From contig NZ_JBEXDG010000011.1 of the NCBI RefSeq assembly GCF_040605635.1, positions 124,001 through 188,000 of the forward strand: a DNA stretch of 64,000 nt. Direction: 5' to 3'. Below the pieces are notes generated by a model. That model saw only the letters and a list, made by a program, of their open reading frames with translations. It was not told the origin of the DNA and searched no databases. The position numbers were made by a program, and so were the translations under genes. The DNA is from Dactylosporangium sp040605635 (GTDB lineage: Bacteria > Actinomycetota > Actinomycetes > Mycobacteriales > Micromonosporaceae). Shown in pieces: positions 8,489 through 16,441 of the stretch. Within the stretch, counting starts at the first letter, position 1. Each line of letters starts with the position of its first letter.

Positions 8489-9106
8489 ATGGGAATCATC
8501 AAGGGTCTTGCGCTGCTGACGGTCGGTGCGGTCGCGGGGGCGGCGGCGTTTGTCGGCTTCGGGGCGGTGAGCGGGGACGTCGCGCTGGACAAGGTCGCGG
8601 ACTACACGTCGACCGGCGGGGGCAGGAAGGCCGAAGTGGTCAAGTTCAAGCTGGCGCCGAGCTCCGAGCAGCTCGCCAAGTGCATGCCGAAGGTCAAGGT
8701 CGACGTGAGCGTCAAGCTGGAGACCGACGTGAAGGGGTTCGACGTCTTCGACGTGAGCGTCACGGGCGGGCCGGCGAACACGGCGTTCACGGTGTTCCTG
8801 CTGGAGGTGCCGGCGTTGCCGTTCGGGGCGGCGGAGTACGTCGGGGACGTGTTCACCGACAAGCACGGCAAGGGGCGCACCGAGATGAAGCTCATCGTCG
8901 AAGAGGCGTTCTCCTCGACGCTGGTCGGCAAGGAGCGGGTCCGCAAGGAGCTCGGACACGTCGGCATGTGGTTCGCCGACCCGGCGGGCGACGACTTCTG
9001 CCTCGGCGCCGGGCAAGGGCCGGTGACCCCGTTCGACGGCGACAACGAGGCCGGCACCCAGGTCTTCAACTCCGCGCCGTCGCTGCCGAAGGCGCCCCTG
9101 CCGTAA
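8489..9106 (+). CDS. membrane-anchored or secreted hypothetical protein
   Basis: 205 aa with an N-terminal hydrophobic segment (residues 5-28, Ala/Gly/Val-rich) that acts as a signal anchor or uncleaved signal, followed by a soluble beta-rich domain of about 170 residues with two Cys (in AKCMPK and DDFCLG). GGGAGGTAG sits just upstream of the ATG. It is monocistronic: a 126-bp gap separates it from the cyclase-like operon and a strong hairpin follows it. The gene's last 30 bases, including the stop, are duplicated directly downstream. Function not recognised. Confidence 0.7.
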   Translation: MGIIKGLALLTVGAVAGAAAFVGFGAVSGDVALDKVADYTSTGGGRKAEVVKFKLAPSSEQLAKCMPKVKVDVSVKLETDVKGFDVFDVSVTGGPANTAFTVFLLEVPALPFGAAEYVGDVFTDKHGKGRTEMKLIVEEAFSSTLVGKERVRKELGHVGMWFADPAGDDFCLGAGQGPVTPFDGDNEAGTQVFNSAPSLPKAPLP

Positions 9107-9142
9107 ACAGGCCGCTGCCGAAGGCGCCCCTGCCGTAAACAG
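9081..9142 (+). repeat. 32-bp-period tandem duplication of the 3' end of the preceding gene
   Basis: A 30-bp sequence ending in the stop codon and ACAG (9081-9110) is repeated exactly at 9113-9142. The second copy lies after the stop codon and is non-coding, and it abuts the terminator. This looks like a recent slippage or short duplication event. Confidence 0.9.
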
Positions 9143-9174
9143 CAGGGACCCCCGGCGGAGGCCGGGGGTCCCTG
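9143..9174. terminator. bidirectional terminator hairpin between convergent genes
   Basis: CAGGGACCCCCGG (9143-9155) pairs perfectly with CCGGGGGTCCCTG (9162-9174) around a 6-nt loop. It sits between the 3' ends of the secreted-protein gene and argG and can serve both strands; A-rich sequence (GGAAAAAC) follows on the + side. Confidence 0.85.
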
Positions 9175-9185
9175 GAAAAACTGGA

Positions 9186-10637
9186 TCAGTCGGTGCCGGC
9201 CTCCATGGCGGCGTTGTCGAGGAGCTCGTCTCCGGTGTCGGCCTGGCCGCGGGAGGCGATGGCCTCGGCGCCGCCTTCGGGCATGGTGCCGATGAGCTGG
9301 GTCGAGGACTGCTCGGGGCCGGCGACGAGCTGGCGGTGCTGGCCGCTGCCGACGATGCCGATGCGGGCGTACTGCTCCAGTTTGGCCCGCGAGTCGGCGA
9401 TGTCGAGGTTGCGCATGGTGAGCTGGCCGATGCGGTCCAGCGGGCCGAAGGCGGAGTCCTCGGTGCGCTCCATCGAGAGCTTGTCGGGGTGGTAGCTCAG
9501 CGTGGGGCCCGAGGTGTTGAGGACCGAGTAGTCCTCGCCCCGGCGCAGGCGCAGGGTCACCTCGCCGGTGATCGCGGAGCCGACCCAGCGCTGCAGGGAC
9601 TCGCGCAGCATGAGCGCCTGCGGGTCCAGCCAGCGGCCCTCGTACAGCAGGCGGCCGAGACGACGTCCCTCGTTGTGGTACGCCGCGACGGTGTCCTCGT
9701 TGTGGATCGCGTTGACCAGCCGCTCATAGGCGGTGTGCAGCAGCGCCATGCCCGGCGCCTCGTAGATGCCGCGGCTCTTGGCCTCGATGATGCGGTTCTC
9801 GATCTGGTCGGACATGCCCAGGCCGTGGCGGCCGCCGACGGCGTTGGCCTCGAGGACGAGGTCGACGGCGGAGCCGAACTCCTTACCGTTGATCGTGACG
9901 GGGCGGCCCTGCTCGAAGCCGATCGTGACGTCCTCGGTGACGATCTCGACCGCGGGGTCCCAGAAGCGGACGCCCATGATCGGGTCGACGATCTCGATGC
10001 CGGTGTCGAGGCGTTCGAGGGTCTTCGCCTCGTGGGTGGCGCCCCAGATGTTGGCGTCGGTGGAATACGCCTTCTCGGTGCTGTCCCGGTAGGGCAGGCC
10101 GTGCGCGAGCAGCCACTCGGACATCTCCTTGCGGCCACCGAGCTCGGTGACGAAGGCGGCGTCCAGCCACGGCTTGTAGATGCGCAGCGAGGGGTTCGCC
10201 AGCAGCCCGTACCGATAGAAGCGCTCGATGTCGTTGCCCTTGAACGTCGAGCCGTCGCCCCACACCTGCACGCCGTCCTCGAGCATCGCGTGCACGAGGA
10301 GGGTGCCGGTGACGGCGCGGCCGAGCGGGGTGGTGTTGAAATACCCGCGGCCGCCGGAGCGGATGTGGAACGCGCCGCAGGCCAGGGCCGCGAGGCCCTC
10401 TTCGACGAGCGCTGCGCGGCAGTCGACCAGGCGGGCGATCTCGGCGCCGTAAGCGCCGGCGCGGCCGGGGACCGACGCGATGTCGGGCTCGTCGTACTGC
10501 CCGATGTCAGCGGTGTACGTGCAGGGCACCGCGCCCTTCTCGCGCATCCACGCGACAGCTACCGACGTGTCCAGGCCACCGGAGAAGGCGATTCCGACAC
10601 GTTCACCGACGGGCAGGGAGGTGAGCACCTTGGACAT
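9186..10637 (-). CDS. argG: argininosuccinate synthase
   Basis: Condenses citrulline and aspartate with ATP to argininosuccinate, the penultimate step of arginine synthesis, in the cytoplasm. The PP-loop is SGGLDTS (residues 19-25). Other family blocks are intact, such as GDGSTFKGND, YSTDANIWG and DPIMGVRFWDP. At about 483 aa it is longer than the common 400-aa form and fits the long subfamily. I chose ATG 10637 (MSKVLTSL) because a TATACT -10 lies 6 bp upstream, giving a nearly leaderless transcript; earlier in-frame starts would lie inside the operator. No other arg gene is nearby. Confidence 0.95.
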   Translation of the reverse strand: MSKVLTSLPVGERVGIAFSGGLDTSVAVAWMREKGAVPCTYTADIGQYDEPDIASVPGRAGAYGAEIARLVDCRAALVEEGLAALACGAFHIRSGGRGYFNTTPLGRAVTGTLLVHAMLEDGVQVWGDGSTFKGNDIERFYRYGLLANPSLRIYKPWLDAAFVTELGGRKEMSEWLLAHGLPYRDSTEKAYSTDANIWGATHEAKTLERLDTGIEIVDPIMGVRFWDPAVEIVTEDVTIGFEQGRPVTINGKEFGSAVDLVLEANAVGGRHGLGMSDQIENRIIEAKSRGIYEAPGMALLHTAYERLVNAIHNEDTVAAYHNEGRRLGRLLYEGRWLDPQALMLRESLQRWVGSAITGEVTLRLRRGEDYSVLNTSGPTLSYHPDKLSMERTEDSAFGPLDRIGQLTMRNLDIADSRAKLEQYARIGIVGSGQHRQLVAGPEQSSTQLIGTMPEGGAEAIASRGQADTGDELLDNAAMEAGTD

Positions 10638-10643
10638 GTCGAA

Positions 10644-10674
10644 AGTATATGCATCCCACTGCATGATGATGCAA
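10644..10674 (-). promoter_or_regulatory. argG promoter with ARG-box-like operator
   Basis: Reading toward argG, TTGCAT and TATACT form a -35/-10 pair with a 19-bp spacer. Overlying it are TGCAT-CATC-ATGCA, a perfect 5-bp inverted repeat, and ATGCAT. The combination resembles the tandem ATGCAT-type boxes bound by ArgR in actinobacteria. ArgR with arginine would block RNA polymerase here. Confidence 0.55.
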
Positions 10675-10711
10675 CTTTGCAGAACGGCAGGTGTGACGGA
10701 CGCCACTCACA

Positions 10712-10739
10712 TGTCACGTTCGGCGCGCCGGCGTCCGTC
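10712..10739 (+). promoter_or_regulatory. ECF41-type promoter for the doxX-sigma operon
   Basis: TGTCACG at 10712-10718 and CGTC at 10736-10739 are separated by 17 bp. ECF41 sigma factors are known to use TGTCACA with CGTC about 16 bp downstream, usually in front of their own operon. The element lies 8 bp before the DoxX-like ATG, so it is well placed for autoregulation. Confidence 0.55.
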
Positions 10740-10747
10740 CTGCGGGC

Positions 10748-11074
10748 ATGAACATTGTGATCACCATCGCCGCAGCGCTCTGGGTCGGGTTCTCGGCCGT
10801 TTCCGTCTTCATGCGCGCCAAGTGGGTCGTCGAGCCGCTCGCGGCCTATGGCATCCCCACCTCGTGGTGGCCGTGGCTCGGCACTGCCAAGGCCGCCGGC
10901 GCACTGGGTCTGCTCGCCGGACTGGTCGTCCCCGCGATCGGTGTCGCCGCTGGGATCGGCCTCGTGCTCTATTTCACGGGCGCCGTGATCACCGTCCTGC
11001 GCGCCCGGTCGTACTCACACGTCGTGTTCCCGCTCATGTACATGGCGCCGGTCGCGATCGCGCTGGCACTGTAG
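10748..11074 (+). CDS. DoxX-like small membrane protein
   Basis: 108 aa with four predicted membrane helices. The Trp/Pro-rich segment YGIPTSWWPWLG followed by AAGALGLLAGL is typical of the DoxX-like family. Biochemical roles in this family are poorly defined; members are linked to redox stress and membrane respiration. The stop codon touches the start of the ECF41 sigma factor gene, so the two are translationally coupled and probably share the ECF41-type promoter at 10712-10739. ECF41 genes are often paired with small redox-related partners, and this protein would fill that place. Confidence 0.8.
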   Translation: MNIVITIAAALWVGFSAVSVFMRAKWVVEPLAAYGIPTSWWPWLGTAKAAGALGLLAGLVVPAIGVAAGIGLVLYFTGAVITVLRARSYSHVVFPLMYMAPVAIALAL

Positions 11075-11079
11075 TGATC

Positions 11080-11931
11080 ATGACGACCGACGTGTTCTTC
11101 GAGCATCGGCGCCTGCTGTTCTCCGTGGCGTACCGGATCCTCGGCAGCGCGACCGACGCCGAGGACGCGGTGCAGGACGCGTGGGTGAAGTGGTCCTCGG
11201 CGGACCGGTCCGAGGTGGTCGACGCACGCTCGTACATCATCCGAATCGTGACGAACGTGGCCATGGACCGGCTCCGAGCGGCCCGGTCCCGCCGGGAGGT
11301 CTACGTCGGGCCGTGGCTGCCCGAGCCGATCGTCACCACCTCGGGTGAGGACGCCGACTCGGTGTCGATGGCGCTGCTGGTGGTGCTGGAGACGCTGAGC
11401 CCCCTCGAACGCGCCGTGTTCGTGCTCAAGGAGGCGTTCGGCTTCACGCACGCGGAGATCGCCACCGCCGTCGAACGCTCCGAGGACGCCGTCCGGCAGG
11501 CCGCACACCGCGCCCGCGAGCACGTGCAGGCCCGCCGGCCCAGATTCCACGCCGGGTTCGCGCAGCGGCGCGAGGTCACCGAGCGGTTCTTCGCCGCGGC
11601 CACCGGCGGCGACATCAACACCCTCATGCAGCTGCTCGCGCCGGGCGTCACCGTGTGGACCGACGGCGGCGGCAAGGTCCGCCAGGCGACCCGCCCCATC
11701 ACCGGCGCGTCGCGTGTCGCCGCGTGGTTCGCGACGCTGGGTCGGCAGCCGTACCAGGGGGTCGAGCTCGCCGACATGACCGTGGACCTCGTCGAGCTCA
11801 ACGGCGGACCCGGGATCGTGTTCCGCGGCGCCGGGCGGGTCATCGGCACCCTGACGCTCGACATCGACGAGCAAGGGCGCGTCGCCGGCATCTACAACGT
11901 CGCCAACCCCGACAAGCTCCGCGCGATCTGA
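11080..11931 (+). CDS. ECF41-family RNA polymerase sigma factor with SnoaL-like C-terminal domain
   Basis: About 283 aa. Sigma region 2 (AEDAVQDAWVKW) and region 4 (FTHAEIATAVERSEDAVRQ) are followed by a SnoaL/NTF2-like domain of 120 residues. Three ECF41 hallmarks are present: WLPEP in the linker (79-83), DGGGK (195-199) and NPDKL at the C-terminus (276-280). In this family the C-terminal domain stands in for an anti-sigma factor and tunes activity. The start may be ATG 11080 or the GTG at 11074 that overlaps the upstream stop. Probable target: its own operon. Confidence 0.92.
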   Translation: MTTDVFFEHRRLLFSVAYRILGSATDAEDAVQDAWVKWSSADRSEVVDARSYIIRIVTNVAMDRLRAARSRREVYVGPWLPEPIVTTSGEDADSVSMALLVVLETLSPLERAVFVLKEAFGFTHAEIATAVERSEDAVRQAAHRAREHVQARRPRFHAGFAQRREVTERFFAAATGGDINTLMQLLAPGVTVWTDGGGKVRQATRPITGASRVAAWFATLGRQPYQGVELADMTVDLVELNGGPGIVFRGAGRVIGTLTLDIDEQGRVAGIYNVANPDKLRAI

Positions 11932-12072
11932 AACGTTCCCGGCCGGCCGCAGGCGCTCGGGCCATGCGGCGCCGCGGCGTTGCCCGCCGTCTCCGGCCGG
12001 CCCTACCGTGCGCCGCATGTCCCGAGGGCTCGCTCGATTCGTCACGCACCTGTTGAAGGTCTACGGCACCGT

Positions 12073-13341
12073 TCAGTAGCCGTATCGGCTCTTCAGATGC
12101 CGCCACCAGTCGCGCAGCATCCAGGCGTCGAACTCGGTGATCGACGTCGCCGAGCCCGCCTTCATGAGGAAGCCGCCGACGCCAGTGGGCGTCCAGTCGT
12201 AGAAGTCGTCGAGACCGAAACTATGGCCGATCTCATGCAGCAGAATATGGATGTTGTCGTTGTTGACGGCGCCGACGAAGTACTCGCTGCCGACCCGCTG
12301 ACCCCAGTCGCCGCCCGCGCCGCCGTTCATTCCCGCGGTCAGCCACAGTGACATGTCGTAATGGTGCGAGGCGCCGCCCGGGCAGTTCGGGTAGTTGCCG
12401 CTCACGTTGAAGAACCGGCCGCACGGCTCCGAGCACTGCGGCGCGTTCTCACGGATGTTGTTGACGTAGACGTCGACCGAGTTGTCGCTCCACTGCAGCG
12501 TCGCCCGATCCCTCACCGCCCAGCCGACGACCTTCAGCGGCACATTCTGGTAGGGCCAGCCGTTGTGCCCGGCCATCACGTCCATCCATTTCTTGAACTG
12601 CCGCGCGAGCGACGCGTGGATCTGGTCGCGCAATGCGGCGCTCACCGGGGCGCTGGAGTCCCAGCGGACGCAGTAGTTGATGCTGCCCCGGTTGGCGAAC
12701 ACCTGGTCCCAGCCGTAGTTACGGAATCCGTACAGGTTCGGATACGTCTGCTCGACGTGCTGCCAGACCTGGTTGAGCGGGGTGACGAGGCCGGCCGGCG
12801 GGTTCCAGTTGCCGCTGCTCTGGCCGATCGCCGTGGCGTACGCCCGCAGTTCCAGCACCCCGACCGAGGCCGCGCCGCTCTGCAGGACGAGTCGCAACCT
12901 GGTGGTGCTGACGGCGGTGAAATTCACGGCGTTGTACTGGTTGGCGGCCGTGGGATAGCCGGTCGCCCCCGCCACGTCCACATAGGACGAACCGTTCCAC
13001 GACTGCAGGCGCCAGGAACCCGGGGTGCGGACACCGCCGTTGTCGTCGAAGAAGTAGACGTCGGCGGCCTTGAGTGTCTGTGCGGCGGACCACGTCAGCA
13101 GGACCCATTGTTCGCCGGTGTTCGGCCACGTGCCCCACCGCCGGTTGACGGTGTCGTTGGAGGTGGCGGGGTCGATGCCGTCGTTGACCGCGGCGACGCT
13201 CTCCCATGACGAGGTGTACGACGCGGTCGCGGTGGCCGTGCGGGCGAGGTTGTCGCTCTGGCCGGGCGCGGCCTCGGCGACCGTGGCGCCGCCGGCGAGC
13301 ATCGCGATGGCGGCGAGGGGCACGACGATTCTTCGGAGCAT
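12073..13341 (-). CDS. secreted metzincin-like zinc protease with N-terminal discoidin-type domain
   Basis: About 422 aa. A Sec signal peptide ends near AEAAPG. An F5/8 type C (CBM32-like) beta-sandwich covers roughly residues 35-170 (NLARTATATASYTS through LELRAYA). The catalytic domain has HEIGHSFGLDD (369-379), the extended zinc motif of metzincin-type proteases, with the Met-turn candidate FLMKAG shortly after. Four Cys in the catalytic domain may form disulfides. AAGGAA precedes ATG 13341. The promoter region holds two CGAAA-TTTCG operators, a type usually tied to sugar control, so the enzyme may act on glycoproteins at carbohydrate surfaces. Confidence 0.8.
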   Translation of the reverse strand: MLRRIVVPLAAIAMLAGGATVAEAAPGQSDNLARTATATASYTSSWESVAAVNDGIDPATSNDTVNRRWGTWPNTGEQWVLLTWSAAQTLKAADVYFFDDNGGVRTPGSWRLQSWNGSSYVDVAGATGYPTAANQYNAVNFTAVSTTRLRLVLQSGAASVGVLELRAYATAIGQSSGNWNPPAGLVTPLNQVWQHVEQTYPNLYGFRNYGWDQVFANRGSINYCVRWDSSAPVSAALRDQIHASLARQFKKWMDVMAGHNGWPYQNVPLKVVGWAVRDRATLQWSDNSVDVYVNNIRENAPQCSEPCGRFFNVSGNYPNCPGGASHHYDMSLWLTAGMNGGAGGDWGQRVGSEYFVGAVNNDNIHILLHEIGHSFGLDDFYDWTPTGVGGFLMKAGSATSITEFDAWMLRDWWRHLKSRYGY

Positions 13342-13357
13342 GGACCTGATTCCTTCC

Positions 13358-13380
13358 GTTGCCGAAATCCTTTTCGACAA
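13358..13380. promoter_or_regulatory. operator-like inverted repeat CGAAA-N4-TTTCG
   Basis: CCGAAATCCTTTTCG contains CGAAA and TTTCG arms separated by 4 nt, flanked by outer GTTG and CAAC. It lies just upstream of the metzincin-like gene's ribosome site. This is the arm sequence of ROK/LacI-type sugar regulators in actinobacteria. It pairs with a second site 80 bp upstream. Confidence 0.5.
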
Positions 13381-13441
13381 CGTGGCGTCGCAACTGACGC
13401 GTGTCAATGCCCCATCGATCTGTCCGCGCCCCGCGCGTTGA

Positions 13442-13456
13442 CCGAAATGTTTTCGG
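13442..13456. promoter_or_regulatory. operator-like inverted repeat CCGAAA-N3-TTTCGG
   Basis: A perfect 6-bp inverted repeat with a 3-nt spacer, about 100 bp upstream of the metzincin-like gene and 45 bp past the stop of the DUF885 gene. With the related site at 13358-13380 it forms a two-operator promoter, compatible with looping or cooperative repression. Confidence 0.55.
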
Positions 13457-13499
13457 CGTGAAAGTTACCTTTTTGGCTGCGTCGCTCGCCGCGGTGTCG

Positions 13500-15101
13500 T
13501 CACCAGCGGGACGCGACGAGCTCCTCGAGGGTGTCCAGCGGCAGCGGCCCGTGTGCGAGGACCTCGTGGTGGAACGCGCGGATGTCGAACGCCGGCCCCA
13601 GCGCCGCCCGCTCCCGCTCCCGCAGCTGCTGGATCCGCAGCCTGCCCAGCATGTACGCGAGTGCCTGCCCCGGCATCGCGATGTAGCGGTCCACCTCATT
13701 GGCGATGTTGGTCTCCGTCAACGCGGTGTTGTCCCGCATGTACGAGATGGCCCGCTCCCGCGACCAGCCGAAGTGGTGCATCCCGGTGTCCACGACCAGC
13801 CGGCACGCCCGCCACGCGTCGAACGACACCATCCCGAGCCGGCTCAGCTCCGACGTGTAGAGGCCCATCTCGTCGGTGAGCCGCTCCGTGTACAGGCCCC
13901 AGCCCTCGCCGTGCGCGTCGAAGTACGTGAACCGCCGGAAGCGCGGCAGATCGTCCCGCGACTGGGCGACCGCGATCTGCAGGTGATGCCCCGGCACGCT
14001 CTCGTGGAACGCGAGCACCTCGTATTCGAACCTGGCCCGCGACTCCGGCCGGAACGTGTTGACCACGTGCGCCCCCGGCCGCGACCCGTCAGCCGCCGGC
14101 GCGACGTAATACCCGAGCACCGAGTTCTCCGCCTCCGCCGGGTCCATCTCCTTCACGACGCACGGCGCGATGTCGTACCTCGCGAACCAGTCCGGCACCG
14201 CCTCCTCGGCCTTTCGCAGCGCCGCCGTCACCGCGTCGACGATCTGCCCCTTCTCGGTGAACCGCAGCTCCTTGTCGTCGCGCAGCCTGGTGATCGTCTC
14301 CTCGGCACTTCTGGCCTTCAGCGCCCGCCCGCCCCGCTCCTTGAACTCCTCCCGCAGCCCGGCCACCAGGTCCAGCCCGATCTGATGGATCTCCTCCGGC
14401 CCGAACTCCGTGGTGGTGTACGCCGCGATCAGCGTGCGATACGCGTCCGGTCCGCCCGGCACATGGCACAGCCCGACCTTGTCGTCCCCCCGGGCGCCGG
14501 GCAGCTCGTCCAGCGCCGTCCTGAACCGCTGCAACGCCGGCCGTACCGACTCCTTGATGATGTTCTTCTGATCCGCGTCTCTCAGGAGCGGGTCCTGCTC
14601 GACCGGCGTGCTCAGGTACGCGTCGACCTGCGCGATCGCCTGCCGGACGCCGAGCTCGGTCGGGAACCGCCCGTCCGCTGCCGCCTGCTGATACCGCTCG
14701 GCGTGCCCGTCGAAGTACCCGGCCAGCTTCCCGAGCCGGGCGACATACGCCGCGTCCCTGGTCATGGGCACCGCCGACACGACCTGCGCGAGCGGCCCGG
14801 CGATGCTCGCGGTCACCGCCACCTCACTGACCCCGTCGTGCAGAATCCGCTGCTCGTCGCGCAGCAGCCGGCCCAGGATCGTATGGCTGATCTTCTCCTG
14901 CGTGCTGAGGCCCTCCCGCGCGACGGTGCCCAGCTCCGCTTCGACCCGCGCCAGCCTGCCCCGCTGCGCGTGCGCCGCTTCCCGGCTCGGGTCAGGCACC
15001 TCGGAGTCCCGCCCCTCCACCCCGAACACGCTGGCCAGCAACGGATCGGCGTCGAAGTGCAGCCGGAAATACTCGTCACCCAACCGTCCCAGCGTGTCCA
15101 T
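13500..15101 (-). CDS. DUF885-family putative metallo-carboxypeptidase
   Basis: About 533 aa, near the usual 550-600. The zinc motif HESVPGHH lies at 366-373 and the conserved EGWGLYTE block at about 399-406, both diagnostic of DUF885. There is no signal peptide, so it acts in the cytoplasm, probably on peptides or modified amino acids; characterised members are few. The start at ATG 15101 follows GGTGGG and begins at the family's N-terminus (LGDEYF). It is monocistronic between two promoter regions. Confidence 0.85.
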   Translation of the reverse strand: MDTLGRLGDEYFRLHFDADPLLASVFGVEGRDSEVPDPSREAAHAQRGRLARVEAELGTVAREGLSTQEKISHTILGRLLRDEQRILHDGVSEVAVTASIAGPLAQVVSAVPMTRDAAYVARLGKLAGYFDGHAERYQQAAADGRFPTELGVRQAIAQVDAYLSTPVEQDPLLRDADQKNIIKESVRPALQRFRTALDELPGARGDDKVGLCHVPGGPDAYRTLIAAYTTTEFGPEEIHQIGLDLVAGLREEFKERGGRALKARSAEETITRLRDDKELRFTEKGQIVDAVTAALRKAEEAVPDWFARYDIAPCVVKEMDPAEAENSVLGYYVAPAADGSRPGAHVVNTFRPESRARFEYEVLAFHESVPGHHLQIAVAQSRDDLPRFRRFTYFDAHGEGWGLYTERLTDEMGLYTSELSRLGMVSFDAWRACRLVVDTGMHHFGWSRERAISYMRDNTALTETNIANEVDRYIAMPGQALAYMLGRLRIQQLRERERAALGPAFDIRAFHHEVLAHGPLPLDTLEELVASRW

Positions 15102-15422
15102 CGGCCCACCGTATCCCGCCTCCTGCCGCCCGGTCCCTCTCCCGCACCCGGCCTCATGCCCTCGCCACCCGACGTCTGCCATGCACCGCCCGCTGACCCG
15201 GCACCGCCCCAGCGGCTGCTTCCCTGCCCGTCGCGTCGGCGCGCCCGGCGCGCCCGGCGGGGGTGGCGCGGGTGGCGCGGGGTGGCGGGTGGGGGCGTCA
15301 ACGGGTGGCGGGCGATGACGGTGGCGGAGAGGTGCGGCGGTGCCGGCGCGGGCCACTTGACGAAGCACGGAAGACGATCCGACCTCGGTACTCACTCGAT
15401 GTGCGCTCGATGTGCCAAGATC
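15102..15422. other. intergenic region between divergent DUF885 and zinc-ribbon protein genes
   Basis: About 320 bp with no supported gene. It is very G/C-rich, with a run of GGCGCGCCCGGC and GGTGGCG repeats near 15236-15310. It should contain both divergent promoters, but no clear -10/-35 pair could be picked. Confidence 0.5.
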
Positions 15423-16223
15423 ATGCCCGTGGGCATCGACAACGACATGCGCGCGGGTGCGGACTGGACTGCGGCCGCGCTGACGGCCACCGGTTACCGC
15501 GCCGACTTCTCGCCGTCGTCGCTGTGGGAGATCGAGCGGTTTCTGAGCACCGAGGCACCGGACGGCCGCCCGCGCCCGCGCGGCCTGCTCGGCAAGGACC
15601 TGAACACCCGGGTGCCCATGCTGGGCGGCTACGTCGGCGAGGTGATCCGCCGCCGGCTGGGCGGCGCCTGGGTCCGCGACGGCGACCACGCCGCCCTGGA
15701 CCTGCCCGGCGGCGCCCGGATCCGGCCCGTGCAGCAGGTGATGCACCGCCTCGCCACCGGCGCCGCCGGCAGCCTCACCGCCTACGCGTCGGCAGTCGGC
15801 GCAGACCCGGGCCCGTCGACACCGATCCTGCAGTGCCGCTGCTGCGGTGCGGTGCCGGCCGCGGACGCCAAGTTCCGCGCCGTCCAGTCCGTGCTGATCT
15901 GGATCAGCTACACCCGGAGCCCGGGCCCGTTCTGCCGCGACTGCGGCACCGCCGTCTTCCGGGCCCTCCAGCAGAAGATGTTCACGTTCGGCTGGTACGG
16001 CATCTTCTCCGTGGTCGCGATCGTCGCCCTGCTGCTCAACTGGACCGCCATGACGAAGGTGACCGGGCTGGCGGCCCCGGCCGCGCAGCCGGGCGCCGCG
16101 CCCGTCCAGCCGATGGACGCCGGCCGGCCGCTGCTGCGCCGCCCGCAGGTGCTCGCCGGCATCCTCGCCCCGATCGTGCTGCTGACCGCCTTCGTGATCT
16201 ACGCCGGTTCGTCTGCCCCGTGA
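15423..16223 (+). CDS. membrane protein with zinc-ribbon, unknown function
   Basis: About 266 aa. The N-terminal 110 residues form a compact domain (GYRADFSPSSLWEIERFL, then LLGKDLNTRVPMLGGYVGE). Two CxxC pairs follow, CRCC and CRDC, making a probable zinc ribbon. Two membrane helices come next, near IFSVVAIVALLL and GILAPIVLLTAF. The N-terminal block recurs in uncharacterised actinobacterial proteins as I recall them, but I cannot name a function. The start could instead be the in-frame ATG at 15399. A short triple repeat follows the gene. Confidence 0.65.
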   Translation: MPVGIDNDMRAGADWTAAALTATGYRADFSPSSLWEIERFLSTEAPDGRPRPRGLLGKDLNTRVPMLGGYVGEVIRRRLGGAWVRDGDHAALDLPGGARIRPVQQVMHRLATGAAGSLTAYASAVGADPGPSTPILQCRCCGAVPAADAKFRAVQSVLIWISYTRSPGPFCRDCGTAVFRALQQKMFTFGWYGIFSVVAIVALLLNWTAMTKVTGLAAPAAQPGAAPVQPMDAGRPLLRRPQVLAGILAPIVLLTAFVIYAGSSAP

Positions 16224-16255
16224 CCGCCGGGCCTGTCGTCCTCGTCCTTAACCGC

Positions 16256-16321
16256 TGACCCCGAGTGACACGACCTCTGACCCCGAGTGACACGACCTCT
16301 CACCCCGAGTGACACGCAGCC
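16256..16321. repeat. 22-bp tandem repeat, three copies
   Basis: TGACCCCGAGTGACACGACC plus TC repeats at 16256, 16278 and 16300. The third copy diverges in its last bases. The copies are directly contiguous with no spacers, so this is not a CRISPR. The array lies 33 bp after the stop of the zinc-ribbon protein gene. Confidence 0.9.
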
Positions 16322-16441
16322 CGACCCGGGCGGTGCGGTGCGGTGCACCACCCGGCCAGCATCCGGATCACAACGTCGACGCACCCCGACACTCAAACAC
16401 GCGGGTGCGACATGACCCGGCCAACGTTTGCGGATGCATGA

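Noticed and set aside
12017..12079. 21-codon open frame MSRGLARFVTHLLK on the + strand
   Set aside because: Too short, no ribosome site, and it overlaps the stop of the convergent protease gene.
16256..16321. Possible CRISPR array
   Set aside because: Copies are contiguous with no unique spacers and no cas genes are present in the window.
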